From JAEULH01 sp963789785 (lineage in GTDB: Bacteria > Pseudomonadota > Alphaproteobacteria > Rhodospirillales > Defluviicoccaceae): a stretch of 64,000 bases of DNA. The stretch lies in the NCBI GenBank assembly GCA_963789785.1, contig CAWBNC010000015.1, forward strand, positions 1-64,000. The letters run 5' to 3'. Of this stretch, positions 17,242-29,771 are shown piece by piece (within the stretch, counting starts at the first letter, position 1; the number at the start of each line of letters is the position of its first letter). A model generated the notes under the pieces. The model was not told the DNA's origin, did not search any database, and worked only from the letters and a program-made list of their open reading frames with translations. The position numbers and the translations under genes are program-made.

Positions 17242-17691
17242 TCAAGCCGGATTCGTCAGCTTGCCGATCCGCCGGGCGTGCCGGCCGCCTTCGAACCCGG
17301 TTGCGAGAAAAACGCGGAGACAGTCGATGGCAACATCTTCGCCGATCATTCGTCCCCCGAAGCAGATCACATTCGCATCATTGTGCAAGCGAGCCATTCT
17401 GGCGCCAAGCGCGTCGTGGACGAGCGCCGCGCGGATGTGCGGATAACGATTAGCGGCCATGCTGATGCCGATCCCGGATCCGCATATGAGGACGCCGACC
17501 TGCGCCCGCCTATCGCGAATGGCATGGGCAACGGCATACCCGAAGTCGGGATAATCCACCGAAGACATTCCGTCCGCGCCGAGATCGATAATGGCGCGGC
17601 CCATGCTCGCCATATCCGCCTTGAGCGCGCTCTTCAGCGCAAAGCCGGCATGGTCGCAGGCAATCGCCACCTTCGCCTTGTCCACGGACAA
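17242..17691 (-). CDS. rpiB: Ribose-5-phosphate isomerase B
   Basis: Interconverts ribose 5-phosphate and ribulose 5-phosphate; ribulose 5-phosphate also feeds RibB downstream. It has AIACDHAGFALKSAL, DYPDFGYAVAHAI, and the catalytic Cys loop GVLICGSGIGISMAANR. Length is 149 residues. The start is TTG at 17691 or GTG at 17685; both are in frame and share the AGGGAACGG upstream. It is first in the nine-gene series ending at thiL. Confidence 0.93.
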   Translation of the reverse strand: MSVDKAKVAIACDHAGFALKSALKADMASMGRAIIDLGADGMSSVDYPDFGYAVAHAIRDRRAQVGVLICGSGIGISMAANRYPHIRAALVHDALGARMARLHNDANVICFGGRMIGEDVAIDCLRVFLATGFEGGRHARRIGKLTNPA

Positions 17692-18082
17692 CCGTTCCCT
17701 GCTGCGGAGCGACCGCTACACCGCGGCGCCCGATCCTCTACCATATATCTGTAGGCGATAGCCAGAGTGCTACCAGTCATCGCGCGGGCCAGGTCCCGGT
17801 TCGTCTCCGGCGAGTCTCATCGAGGCGCAACGAAACCGGCGCTATCGCCCGCGAGCATGCACTCATCCCGCGCCGGCGGCCGGACTCCAACGGGCAAGCG
17901 CCATCCCTCATACGCGCGCCATAAGCCAAGGGATGCCGGGGATTAATTGCCCTTTGTCTTCGTGCGGCATCCCCGCAAAGAAGTCATTATTCGCGCGGTT
18001 CTTTTTTACTATTGACAGCTCAAAGCTACGTTGTGGTAGCATGCCGCTCAGGGTTGAAAAAGGCAGTTTGGGTCAAATTCCG
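17692..18082. other. Divergent intergenic region between rpiB and mucR
   Basis: About 390 bases with no convincing gene. It should hold promoters for the rpiB operon (an AT-rich ATATAT at about 17742-17748 lies suitably upstream) and for mucR (see 18012-18042). Otherwise I see nothing recognisable. Confidence 0.5.
18012..18042 (+). promoter_or_regulatory. Candidate mucR promoter
   Basis: TTGACA at 18012-18017 is a perfect -35 hexamer, in an unusually AT-rich stretch. A weak -10 (TAGCAT, 18037-18042) follows after 19 bases, longer than the ideal 17. It lies about 40 bases before the mucR ATG. MucR proteins are commonly autoregulated, so AT-rich DNA here may also be its target. Confidence 0.4.
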
Positions 18083-18526
18083 ATGAGCGAAGAAGAAAAC
18101 GATTTCATGTCGCGAGATGACGTGCTGCGCATGGCCGTAGATGTCGTTGCCGCGTACCTCAGTAACAATCAGGTTGCGGCGGGTCAGATCCCTGAGGTCA
18201 TCCACAGCGTGTTCAACTCGCTGACTGCTCTGGAGGCCCCGCCGGCGGAACCGACCAATGAACCGCAAAAGCCGGCGGCGCCGATCCGCAAATCGGTTCA
18301 TCCCGACTACATCATTTGCCTGGAAGACGGCAAAAAGCTCAAGATGCTGAAGCGGCATCTACGCACCACTTACAACATGACGCCCGAAGAGTATCGGGCG
18401 AAGTGGAATTTGCCGGCGGATTACCCAATGGTAGCACCGAACTACGCGCGGCAACGTTCTGACTTTGCGAAGCAGATCGGCCTGGGGCGCAAAGCGCGTG
18501 AGCGGGGCGTGGGCCGCCGCGGCTAG
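18083..18526 (+). CDS. mucR: MucR/Ros-family transcriptional regulator
   Basis: Zinc-finger DNA-binding protein with broad roles in alphaproteobacteria (surface polysaccharide, motility, cell cycle). The ATG at 18083 gives MSEEENDFMSRDDVLRMAVD. The Ros-type finger region IICLEDGKKLKMLKRHLRT and NMTPEEYRAKWNLPADYPMV are nearly canonical, ending with YARQRSDFAKQIGLGRK. Length is 147 residues. The open frame extends 50 codons upstream without conservation. Its TAG stop abuts a repeat element that could act as its terminator. Confidence 0.95.
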   Translation: MSEEENDFMSRDDVLRMAVDVVAAYLSNNQVAAGQIPEVIHSVFNSLTALEAPPAEPTNEPQKPAAPIRKSVHPDYIICLEDGKKLKMLKRHLRTTYNMTPEEYRAKWNLPADYPMVAPNYARQRSDFAKQIGLGRKARERGVGRRG

Positions 18527-18623
18527 ATCATCCTGTCCCCGGATCGGGGCAGATCAGCTTCTCGATCTTTTTGTAATCGATCAACTTTCTGCTTTCGGAT
18601 GATTTCATCCGAAAGCAGGTTGA
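18527..18623 (+). repeat. Dispersed structured repeat, copy 1
   Basis: First of three related elements (others at 42641-42742 and 61564-61666, the last inverted). Shared blocks in order are CATCCTG, CTCGATCTT, CGATCAACTTTCTGC and CCGAAAGCAGGTTG. The 3' half forms a perfect 12-bp hairpin (CTGCTTTCGGAT 18589-18600 with ATCCGAAAGCAG 18607-18618). A smaller stem CCCCG/CGGGG is near the 5' end. It begins directly after the mucR TAG. Confidence 0.85.
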
Positions 18624-18741
18624 CGCAGGCCGCCCAGTCCTGCGCTCGTTAAGCGCAGGCGCGGGGCTCTCCCGCTCGCAGCATTGCCGGTTTAATCAGA
18701 TCAGGTTTGACGCGGCGGTCTGCCCCGAAGCACAATACGAT

Positions 18742-18769
18742 GAAGCCCGGCGGTCTCCCGCCGGGCTTC
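18742..18769. terminator. Bidirectional hairpin terminator between mucR and livK
   Basis: GAAGCCCGGCGG and CCGCCGGGCTTC form a perfect 12-bp stem with loop TCTC. It lies 47 bases past the livK stop and downstream of mucR, the two genes being convergent. Long T-runs are absent on either side. Confidence 0.75.
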
Positions 18770-18816
18770 GTTCGTTGCGTTCACCGTCAGCAGCGTCAAT
18801 TGCCAGCGGCAAGCCC

Positions 18817-19923
18817 CTACTGAACGTAGTCGTAGGCGCCGTCCTTCCACACGTAGAAGACATAGCCCGGCGCGGTGACATCGCCCTTCTTGTCAAAGCT
18901 GAACTTGCCGAGCACGGTGTCGAACTCCATGTCGTGCAGCGCCTTGGCGACCTTCTTGGGGTCCGTGCCGCCGACCTTCTCGACGGCCTGTTTCCATGCC
19001 TGGATCGCTCCGTAGGTGTAGAGCGTGTAGCCCTCGGGTTCGATGCTCGCTGCGCGGAAGCGTTCGACGACCGGCGCGGCGTCGGGGTTCTTGCGCGGGT
19101 CGGGGCTGAACGTCATCAGCGTACCCTCGCCGGTGTCGCCGGTGATCTTCCAGAACTCCTCGGTCACGAGCGCGTCGCCCGAGACGAGCTGCGGCTTGTA
19201 GCCCTGTTCCGCCGCCTGGCGAATGATCAGCCCGCCTTCGGTGTGGTAACCGCCAAGATAGATGACGTCGATGCCCGCGCCCTTGAGCTTGCTGACCAGC
19301 GCCGAGTAGTCTTTCTCGCCAGCGGTGTACGCCTCATACATCGTCTCGGTGATGCCGCGCGCGTTGAGCTTGGCCTTGGTCTCGTCGGCGAGGCCCTTAC
19401 CGTAGGCCGTCTTGTCGTGCAGGATCGCGATCTTCTTGTCGCCGAAATGGTCGGCGAGATAATCGCCGGCAACGGCGCCCTGCTGATCGTCGCGGCCGCA
19501 CACCCGAAACACGTTCCAGCCGCCCTCGTCGGTGAGCTTCGGGTTGGTCGACGCCGGCGAGATCTGGACGATGCCCTCCTCTTCATAAACCTGGGACGCG
19601 GGGATGGAGGAGCCCGAGCAGAAATGGCCGGCAACGAAAACAACCCCCTCGCTGGCGGCCTTGTTGGCGACCGCGACGGCCTGCTTCGGATCGCAGGCGT
19701 CGTCCTCGACAAAGAGCCGCAGTTGCTGGCCGAGAACGCCGCCGGCGGCGTTGATATCCTTGACCGCCATTTCCGCGCCGTTCTTCATTTGCTCGCCGAA
19801 GGTTGCGTACTGGCCGGTCATCGGCCCCGCAACGGCGATATTGATGTCCGCCTGCGCGCTCGATCCGGAACAGATCATCCCCGCTGTCATCAAGCCGACG
19901 ATTACGGCCGTGAGCTTTTTCAT
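18817..19923 (-). CDS. livK: Branched-chain amino-acid ABC transporter, substrate-binding protein
   Basis: Periplasmic binding protein feeding LivHMGF. It has a Sec signal peptide (MKKLTAVIVGLMTAGMICSG, cleavage near SAQA-D). The family start INIAVAGPMTGQYATFGEQM is followed by AVKDINAAGGVLGQQLRLFV and the binding-loop region SGSSIPASQVYEEEGI. Length is 368 residues. It is the last gene in the transporter set, separated by 133 bases from the DUF6867 gene, and may have its own transcript. Confidence 0.96.
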   Translation of the reverse strand: MKKLTAVIVGLMTAGMICSGSSAQADINIAVAGPMTGQYATFGEQMKNGAEMAVKDINAAGGVLGQQLRLFVEDDACDPKQAVAVANKAASEGVVFVAGHFCSGSSIPASQVYEEEGIVQISPASTNPKLTDEGGWNVFRVCGRDDQQGAVAGDYLADHFGDKKIAILHDKTAYGKGLADETKAKLNARGITETMYEAYTAGEKDYSALVSKLKGAGIDVIYLGGYHTEGGLIIRQAAEQGYKPQLVSGDALVTEEFWKITGDTGEGTLMTFSPDPRKNPDAAPVVERFRAASIEPEGYTLYTYGAIQAWKQAVEKVGGTDPKKVAKALHDMEFDTVLGKFSFDKKGDVTAPGYVFYVWKDGAYDYVQ

Positions 19924-20056
19924 CTACAGCCCTTCCCTTTCCCTGTGAAAACAACACGGCCGCTTCTATGCGCAAAGGCACTAAGCGAGATGACGAGGCG
20001 GCCGGACTACTTATCGGCTATAATGGATCTTCACGGCTCTAATGCAACCAGTGTTT

Positions 20057-20398
20057 TCACGTTGTCTTCCGCCAGCCGAACAATCCAGCGCGCTCGTAGA
20101 GCCACGGGTACTGGTGCACCATTTTGCGGGCGCGGGTCAGCCGGAAGGCAAAGGTGCAGATTATCAGCAGCAGCGCGGTGGAGGCTGCATAGCCGGTCAG
20201 GGAAAGGAGCTCGCCATCGAACAGGGCGAAGATCAGAAACCGCGCGACCAGACCCAGCAGCAGACCGTAGATCCAGACCTGCCAGGCGGGCCGCCAGGTG
20301 TTTGCGATGGCCTGGCCGGTCATGTACGCGGCAAAGCCGATGACCAGCCCGGTGACAACGAAAAAGACGGGCAACGTCGTGCCAAGGATGCTTTCCAC
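20057..20398 (-). CDS. Small membrane protein of the DUF6867 type, within the liv operon
   Basis: 113 residues with three likely membrane helices (around 9-27, 43-60 and 69-88) and a basic C-terminus (RLTRARKMVHQYPWLYERAG). Proteins like this sit beside livF and livK in many alphaproteobacteria; the function is unknown and an accessory role in the transporter is only inferred from position. It starts 8 bases after livF. Confidence 0.8.
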   Translation of the reverse strand: MESILGTTLPVFFVVTGLVIGFAAYMTGQAIANTWRPAWQVWIYGLLLGLVARFLIFALFDGELLSLTGYAASTALLLIICTFAFRLTRARKMVHQYPWLYERAGLFGWRKTT

Positions 20399-20406
20399 CG
20401 CGATGC

Positions 20407-21117
<711 letters not shown>

Positions 21118-21120
21118 CGC

Positions 21121-22015
<895 letters not shown>

Positions 22016-22019
<4 letters not shown>

Positions 22020-23590
22020 GCGACCTCGTCTGGGCGGGCCGCCGCCACCGTTTGCGCCGGAGGTGAGGCGCCATGATGAAGCCGGATGGTCGGCTCGCGG
22101 AACGCCAGCAGCCCGCGCGGGCGCCACAGCATGATCAGCACCATGGCCGCGCCGAAGGCCAGCATCCGGTACTGCTGCAGCTCGCGGAAGAACTCGGGCA
22201 GACCGATGAGGAGGATCGCCGCGAGGACGATGCCGATCTGGCTGCCGAAGCCGCCGAGAACGACGATCGCCAGAATGACCGCGGATTCAATGAAGGTGAA
22301 GCTTTCCGGGCTGATGAAGCCCTGGCGGGTCGCAAAGAACGAGCCGGCAAAGCCCGCGAACATGGCGCCGATCGAGAACGCCGTAAGCTTGGTGTTGCGC
22401 GGGTTGATTCCCAGCGAGCGGCAGGCGATTTCGTCCTCGCGCAGCGCTTCCCAGGCGCGGCCGACCGGGAGCTTGCGGATGCGCAAGGTGAACAGATTGG
22501 TCAGCAGCGCCAGGGCGAGAATGACGTAGTAGAGAAATATGACGCGATGGGTCGGCGAGTAAGCGAGATTGAAGAAGCTGGAGAAGGTCTCCCCGCCGTC
22601 GTCGGCGACCCGGGTGAACTCCAGACCGAATAACGTCGGCCGAGGAATGCCGGAAATGCCGTCGGGCCCGTTGGTAAACTTGTACCAGTTCAGCAGGATG
22701 ACGCGGATCATCTCGCCGAAGCCCAGCGTGACGATGGCGAGGTAGTCGCCGCGCAGGCGCAGGACCGGAAACCCCAGCAGCATGCCGGCCATCGCGGCCA
22801 TCATCCCGGCGAAGGGCAGGCAGATCCAGAAGCCGAGATCGAAGTAGGTAGCGAGGAGCGCGTAGCTGTAGGCGCCGACCGCGTAAAAGGCGACATAGCC
22901 GAGGTCGAGCAAGCCGGCGAGACCGACAACGATGTTCAGTCCCCAGCCGAGCATGATGTAGGTCACGACCAGAATGCCGATGTCGAGAAGCCGGCGGTCG
23001 ACCGACGGCAGCCAGGCGGTTTCCGGCGCGAAGATCAGCAGCGGGAAGACGATCGCGCCGACCAGCAGGACCGGGCCGATGAAGCGCGAGGTCCGGGCGA
23101 CCCGCGCTGCGACGCGATCCATCGCCGCGTCACGACCGACGATCGTTTCGGCCGACGCGCCCGTGTTGCGCAGCATCCAGAGCGCGCGCAGTGCGAAGCC
23201 GAGCGCGGTCAGCGCGACGATCCAGTTCACGACCACGTCGTCGAACGGCAGCGCAACCTGCAACCGCGCCGCCCAGTCGGGCCCGAACAGCGCCTCTCCG
23301 AGCAGTGCCGCAATCCAGACGGACGCCGCGATGAGAGCGACCACGAACACCGGCAGCGGCCGCGCCGTGCGCAACAGGATAACCCCGAAGCGGCCGAAGA
23401 ACCCCAGCGCCGCCACGGCAGCGGCCGTGCCGAAGCGGGTTTCGATCGCAAGCCCGCCCGGCACGTCGACGATGTGGAAGGCGACGATCCCGGCGGCCAG
23501 AGCCAGCATGACGAACGCGGTGAGCCCGGCTTCCTTGAGAGCCGCGGCAAGATCGAACGGTTGCCGCGCGGGCGGAGAGGCGGTGGCCAT
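22016..23590 (-). CDS. livM: Branched-chain amino-acid ABC transporter permease LivM
   Basis: Inner-membrane permease, 524 residues, with many hydrophobic spans. It is longer than the usual 300-400 because of an N-terminal region with extra helices (about 1-180), a form seen in other alphaproteobacteria. The conserved core includes IMLGWGLNIVVGLAGLLDLG, YVAFYAVGAYSYALL, and the cytoplasmic loop GRAWEALREDEIACRSLGIN, which contacts the ATPases. It lies 10 bases after livH and overlaps livG. Confidence 0.95.
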
Positions 23591-23600
23591 TGCGCTCGCT

Positions 23601-24515
<915 letters not shown>

Positions 24516-24911
24516 CGGCGATCAGTCGAACCCGTACAGCCTGCTGCGCCGACGACCGGAGGCTTCCCGCCTCTTTTGTCACCGCGACCGGAGTTTCAAG
24601 CGACTTGCCTTGCGCGAGGCACCGCATCGCGCCACGCGAAGTTTCCCTGTTATCGTCGTTGTTGTTGTTCTTGCTCCTTGTCTCCTTTCCCCCGAATGTC
24701 GCGACACGGTCAAGGAAAATCAGCAAGAGCGGTGCCAACATCGACCGCGCCGGGGTGCGCCTTGGGTGCTGGTAACCGAGTCTTGCGCAGGCCATCATGA
24801 AAAAGGCCGTCATCGCGAGCCCCGTGAGGGGCGTGGCGATCCAGCGTTGGTTCGGTAGATTGCTTCGTCGGCTGCGCCTCCTCGCAATGACGAAGCGGGC
24901 GCCGTGCGTTC
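24516..24911. other. Intergenic region between icmF and livH
   Basis: About 396 bases without a recognisable gene. It is upstream of livH and downstream of icmF. A GTTGTTGTTGTTCTTGCTCC stretch lies at about 24658-24677 (plus), and a palindromic repeat occupies 24808-24892. A livH promoter is expected here but I cannot pick hexamers with confidence. Confidence 0.5.
24808..24892. repeat. CGTCATTGCGAG-type palindromic repeat
   Basis: The 85-base element starts CGTCATCGCGAG and ends CTCGCAATGACG, inverted repeats with a single mismatch. Inside, GTGGCGATCCAGCG and AGATTGCTTCGTCGGCTGCG match the style of interspersed palindromes I know from many proteobacterial genomes (GCGAGGAGCGAAGCAATC type). 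It lies 19 bases past the icmF stop, so it could stabilise or end that mRNA. Confidence 0.75.
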
Positions 24912-27900
24912 CTACATGCTGCGCCGGTACTGTCCGCCGACCTCGAACAGCGCGTTCGTGATCTCGCCCAGCGACAGGACGCGGACCGCGTCCATCAGGA
25001 CCGCGAACACGTTGTCACCGTAGGTCGCCGCCTGCTGCAGGCGTCTGACCATCTCCGGCGCGGCAGCCGCGTGACACGCCTTGAATTCGCCGAGCCGGCG
25101 GATCTGGCGCTGCTTCTCCTCCTCGCTGGAGCGCACAAGCTCCGGCGTCGGCACCACCTCGCCGGCCGGATTGAGGAAGGTGTTGACCCCGACGATCGGG
25201 TAGCTGCCGTCATGCTTCCTGCGCTCGTAATGGAGCGACTCCTCTTGGATCTTGGCCCGCTGGTAGCCGGTCTCCATGGCGCCGAGAACCCCGCCCCGCT
25301 CGCTGATCCGGTGGAACTCGGCGAGCACCGCCGCTTCGACCAGATCGGTCAGCTCGTCGATGATGAACGATCCCTGGTTGGGGTTCTCGTTTTTGGCCAG
25401 CCCCCACTCCCGATTGATGATGAGCTGGATCGCCATCGCCCGGCGGACGCTTTCGCCGGTCGGCGTCGTGATCGCCTCGTCATAGGCGTTGGTGTGCAGG
25501 CTGTTGGTGTTGTCGTAGACCGCCAACAGGGCCTGCAGCGTCGTCCGGATGTCATTGAAGGTGAATTCCTGGGCGTGCAGCGACCGGCCCGAGGTCTGGG
25601 TGTGATACTTGAGCTTCTGCGAGCGCTCGCTGGCGCCGTACTTGAAGCGCATCGCCACCGCCCAGATCCGCCGCGCCACCCGGCCCATCACCGTGTATTC
25701 CGGATCCATGCCGGCCGAGAAGAAGAACGACAGGTTCGGGCCGAAGTCGTCGATGTGCATGCCGCGCGCGAGGTACGCCTCGACGTAGGTGAAGCCGTTG
25801 GCGAGGGTGAAGGCGAGCTGAGAGATCGGATTGGCCCCGGCCTCGGCGATGTGATAGCCGGAGATGGAGACCGAGTAGAAATTGCGTACCCGATGGTGGA
25901 CGAAGAAGTCCTGGATGTCGGCCATCATCCTGAGCGCGAACTCGGTGGAGAAAATGCAGGTGTTCTGCCCCTGGTCCTCCTTGAGGATGTCGGCCTGGAC
26001 CGTGCCGCGGACATTTTCGAGCACCCAGTCGCGGATCTTGCCGGCCTCGTCCTCGGTCGGCTCGCGGCCGTTCTCGGCTCCAAAACGGTCGAGCTGCTGA
26101 TCGATCGCGGCGTTGAAGAACATCGCCAGGATCGCCGGCGCCGGGCCGTTGATGGTCATCGAAACCGAGGTCAGCGGATCGCACAGGGCGAAGCCGTCGT
26201 AGAGCGCCTTGATGTCGTCGAGCGTCGCGATGGAAACGCCGGCATTGCCGATCTTGCCGTAGATGTCGGGCCTCGGGTCGGGATCGAAGCCGTACAGGGT
26301 GACGGAGTCGAACGCGGTCGACAGCCGCTTGGCGGGGGAGTCGGCCGACAGCAGTTTGAAGCGGGCGTTGGTCCGAAAAGGATCGCCCTCGCCGGCGAAC
26401 ATCCGGGTCGGATCCTCGCCCTCCCGCTTGAAGGAAAAGACCCCGGCGGTGAACGGGAAGCTGCCGGGCACGTTCTCCTTCAGCAGCCACTTGAGGATCT
26501 CGCCCTCGTCTTCGTATTTCGGCAGCGCCACCTTCGGCAGGCGGCTGCCGGCCAGCGTCGTGTGGTGGAGCCGGGTGCGGATCTCGCGATCGCGCATGCG
26601 CACGACGAACTCGTCGCGGGCGTAGGTCTCGCGCACACTGGGCCAGATCTCGATCAGCCTGCGGCAGCGCGGATCGAGCGCCTTGTCGCTGTCTGCGAGC
26701 AGATCGGCGAGCGCCTGCGAGGTCTCCGCCCCGGCTTCCGTCAAAAGCCGGTGCGCCTCGCGCAGGTGCTGGCGGTCCCGGGCGATCCGGCTCTGCTCTG
26801 CAACCGTCTCGTGATAGTCGCGGATGACATCGGCGATTTCGGCCAGATAACGCCGCCGCGCCGCCGGCACGATTCCGGCACCGACCTCGGAAAAGCGGCG
26901 GACCTCGCCGTCGAGCCGGGTTCGCCAGTCGCCCAGGCCGCGGGCGTTGAAGATGTCGACCAGCGTGCGGTAGACGGCGCTGACGCCGACGTCGTTGAAG
27001 CGCGAGGAAATCGTGCCGAAGACCGGCATCTCGTCGACCGGGACGGTAAAGGCCTCGCGGTTACGCTGGATCTGCTTGGCGACATCGCGCAGGGCGTCGT
27101 GGGCGCCCTGGCGGTCGAACTTGTTGACCGCGACCACGTCGGCGAAGTCGAGCATGTCGATCTTCTCGAGCTCGACTCGCCGCGCCGAACTCCGGTGTCA
27201 TCACGTAGAGCGCGACGTCGACATGGGGGACGATACCCGCGTCGCCCTGGCCGATGCCTGGTGTCTCGACGATCACGAGATCGAACCCTGCCGACTTGAC
27301 GGCAGCAACGATGTCGGGAAGCGCCGGCGGGATCTCCTGCTCGCTTGAGCGGGTTGCGATCGAGCGCATGAAGATGTTCGCGCCGTCGATGGCGTTCATG
27401 CGGATGCGGTCACCCAGCAGCGCGCCGCCGGTCTTGCGCCGGGTCGGATCGATGGCGATGATGGCGATCTTCGGCTCGCCGCTGTACAGCCGGAACCGGC
27501 GGACCAGCTCGTCGGTCAGCGACGATTTGCCAGCGCCGCCGGTGCCGGTGACGCCAAGGACCGGCACCGCGGAGCGCCCCTGCACGTGGGCATGGATCTC
27601 GTCGCGGATGTGGCCGGGAAGCGTGCCGGCCTCGAGCGCCGTGATGACCCTCGCCAGAACCCGCGCGTCGCCGTCGAACAGCCCGTTCAGATCGGCGGCA
27701 AAGCTGGTGGCCGGGTCGAAGTCGGCGCGCGCCAGCATGTCGTCGATCATGCCCTGAAGGCCGAGCCGGCGGCCATCTTCGGGCGTATAGATGCGCGCGA
27801 CGCCGTAGGCGTGGAGCTCGTCCACCTCCTCGGCGACGATCACGCCGCCACCGCCGCCGAAAACGCGGATGTGCCCGCCGCCGTGGGCGCGCAGCAGGTC

Positions 27901-28203
27901 GAGCATGTACTTGAAGTACTCCATGTGCCCGCCCTGATACGAGCTGATGGCGATCCCCTGGACATCCTCCTGCAGCGCCGCCCGGACGATTTCGTCGACG
28001 GCGCGGTTATGGCCGAGGTGCACGACCTCGGCGCCGCCGCCCTGAAGCAGCCGACGGATGATGTTAATCGATGCATCGTGGCCATCGAACAGGCTGGCGG
28101 CGGTCACGAACCGGATCGGGTTGCGCGGCTGGTAGGCCCGGCGCTCGATTGAAGAGGCCGCCGCGTCGTTGCTGGCCACAATGTCGTCTGGCACGAAACA
28201 CAC
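24912..28203 (-). CDS. icmF: Fused isobutyryl-CoA mutase (IcmF), frameshifted by one base
   Basis: Adenosylcobalamin enzyme interconverting isobutyryl-CoA and n-butyryl-CoA, fused to its own G-protein chaperone. Order: B12-binding domain (DGHDASINIIRRLLQGGGAE, HLGHNRAVDE, SSYQGGHMEYF), GTPase (VLGVTGTGGAGKSSLTDELV), then the mutase barrel (SVSMTINGPAPAILAMF, SVSISGYHIAEAGANPISQL). The two reading frames meet at TPEFGAAS: as written the frame is lost, but removing one base near 27171-27177 gives QLEKIDMLDFADVVAVNKFD, the G4 segment of the GTPase. The joined length is about 1,097 residues, normal for IcmF. Both halves are otherwise clean, favouring sequence error. Confidence 0.92.
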
Positions 28204-28475
28204 TCCTCCGTCGGTGCACGTCGCCCGCCGCTCGCATGTCCCGGACGGGTTGACGCGATCCTCAGGTCAGGCTAGCCCAGCGGCGCGGGCGGGTAAAGCG
28301 ACGCTGCTCAATCCGTGTGCTGGACGCGCCCGGAAAAGCGGCAAAAAGCCTAACCTTTCGCCGACGGACCGTATAATCTCCGGCCCTCGACAGCCACGGC
28401 GCAAGCCGCGCCGCCGACGGGGCGTAAGGCCGGGCGCAAGACGACCACATCCAAGGCGAGTGAAGGCAAAGAGCA

Positions 28476-29768
28476 GTGAGCGAACCAACCATGCACCCCG
28501 AGACGGTCGCACTCCACGGCGGCTATCGTAACGAAGAAGCGACCGGCTCGGTTGCCGTGCCGATCTACCAGACGACCTCGTACCAGTTTCGTCATACCCA
28601 GCACGCCGAGGATCTTTTCGCGCTGCGCGAACTCGGCAACATCTACACCCGGATCATGAACCCGACCTGCGACGTGCTCGAACGGCGGATGAGCGCGCTC
28701 GACGGTGGCGCGGCGGCGCTCGCGGTCGGCTCGGGTCAGGCGGCGTCCACCCTGGCGGTTCTGAACCTCTGTCAGGCCGGCGACAATTTTGTCAGTTCCA
28801 CGGACCTTTACGGCGGAACATGGAACCTTTTTGTCAACACGATGAAGGGCATGGGCATTGACGTTCGGTTCGTCGATCCGGCCGATCCGGAGGCCTTCGC
28901 GCGGGCGACGGACTCGCGGACCAGGTGCTACTACGCCGAGACCCTGCCCAATCCCAAGCTGCACGTCTTCCCCATCCGTGAAGTCGCCGAGATCGGTCGC
29001 CGGCACGGGGTGCCGCTCATCGTCGACAACACCGCCGCGCCCATCCTGTGCCGGCCCTTCGACCACGGCGCCGCCGTCGTCATGTATTCGACGACTAAGT
29101 ACATCGGCGGCCACGGGACTTCGATCGGTGGGCTGATCATCGACGGCGGCAGCTTCGACTGGGCGGCGCACGCGGAACGCTTCCCGACGCTGTGCCGGCC
29201 CGATCCCAGCTACCACGGCGCGGTCTGGACCGAGGCGGCGAAGCCGCTCGGCCCGATCGCCTACATTCTGCGCGCCAGGGTCGTGCTTTTGCGCGACATC
29301 GGCGCGGCAATGAGCCCGTTCAACGCCTTCATGTTCCTCCAGGGTCTGGAAACGCTGCCGCTGCGCATGCGCGCCCATTGCGCCAACGCCCAGGCCGTTG
29401 CCGATGCGCTGGCGAAGAACCCGAAGGTGACCCGGGTGATCTTCCCGGGGCTGCAGGACGGTGAGATGCGCCGACGCGCCGAGACCTACCTCGCCGGCGG
29501 CTTCGGCGGCCTGGTCGGCTTCGAACTCGCCGGCGGGCGCGAGGCCGGGCGCCGCTTCATCGATGCGCTCAAGCTCGTCTACCACGTCGCCAACATCGGC
29601 GACGCGCGCACGCTGGCCATCCATCCGGCCTCGACCACCCACTCGCAGCTCTCGCCGGAGGACCGGATGTCGACCGGTGTCTCCGAAGGCTACGTCCGGC
29701 TGTCGGTCGGCATCGAGCACATCGACGATATTCAGGCCGACCTGGCGCAGGCCCTGGAGGCGGCCTGA
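28476..29768 (+). CDS. metY: O-acetylhomoserine aminocarboxypropyltransferase / Cys-Met PLP enzyme
   Basis: Sulfhydrylase-type enzyme making homocysteine (or methionine) from O-acetylhomoserine. Family features are ETVALHGGYRNEEATGSVAV, PIYQTTSYQF, YTRIMNPTCDVLERRMSALD, and the PLP lysine in MYSTTKYIGGHGTSIGG; HPASTTHSQLSPEDRMSTGV and SEGYVRLSVGIEH close the fold. Length is 430 residues. GTG at 28476 or ATG at 28491 could start it. hemB follows by 3 bases; icmF is divergent. Confidence 0.93.
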   Translation: MSEPTMHPETVALHGGYRNEEATGSVAVPIYQTTSYQFRHTQHAEDLFALRELGNIYTRIMNPTCDVLERRMSALDGGAAALAVGSGQAASTLAVLNLCQAGDNFVSSTDLYGGTWNLFVNTMKGMGIDVRFVDPADPEAFARATDSRTRCYYAETLPNPKLHVFPIREVAEIGRRHGVPLIVDNTAAPILCRPFDHGAAVVMYSTTKYIGGHGTSIGGLIIDGGSFDWAAHAERFPTLCRPDPSYHGAVWTEAAKPLGPIAYILRARVVLLRDIGAAMSPFNAFMFLQGLETLPLRMRAHCANAQAVADALAKNPKVTRVIFPGLQDGEMRRRAETYLAGGFGGLVGFELAGGREAGRRFIDALKLVYHVANIGDARTLAIHPASTTHSQLSPEDRMSTGVSEGYVRLSVGIEHIDDIQADLAQALEAA

Positions 29769-29771
29769 CCC

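Noticed and set aside
18527..18623. CRISPR repeat
   Set aside because: The three copies are about 20 kb apart, not arrayed with spacers, and no cas genes are present.
25071..27299. 742-codon open frame on the plus strand across icmF
   Set aside because: Antisense shadow of the icmF mutase domain; composition is Asp/Gly/Arg-rich with no family motifs.
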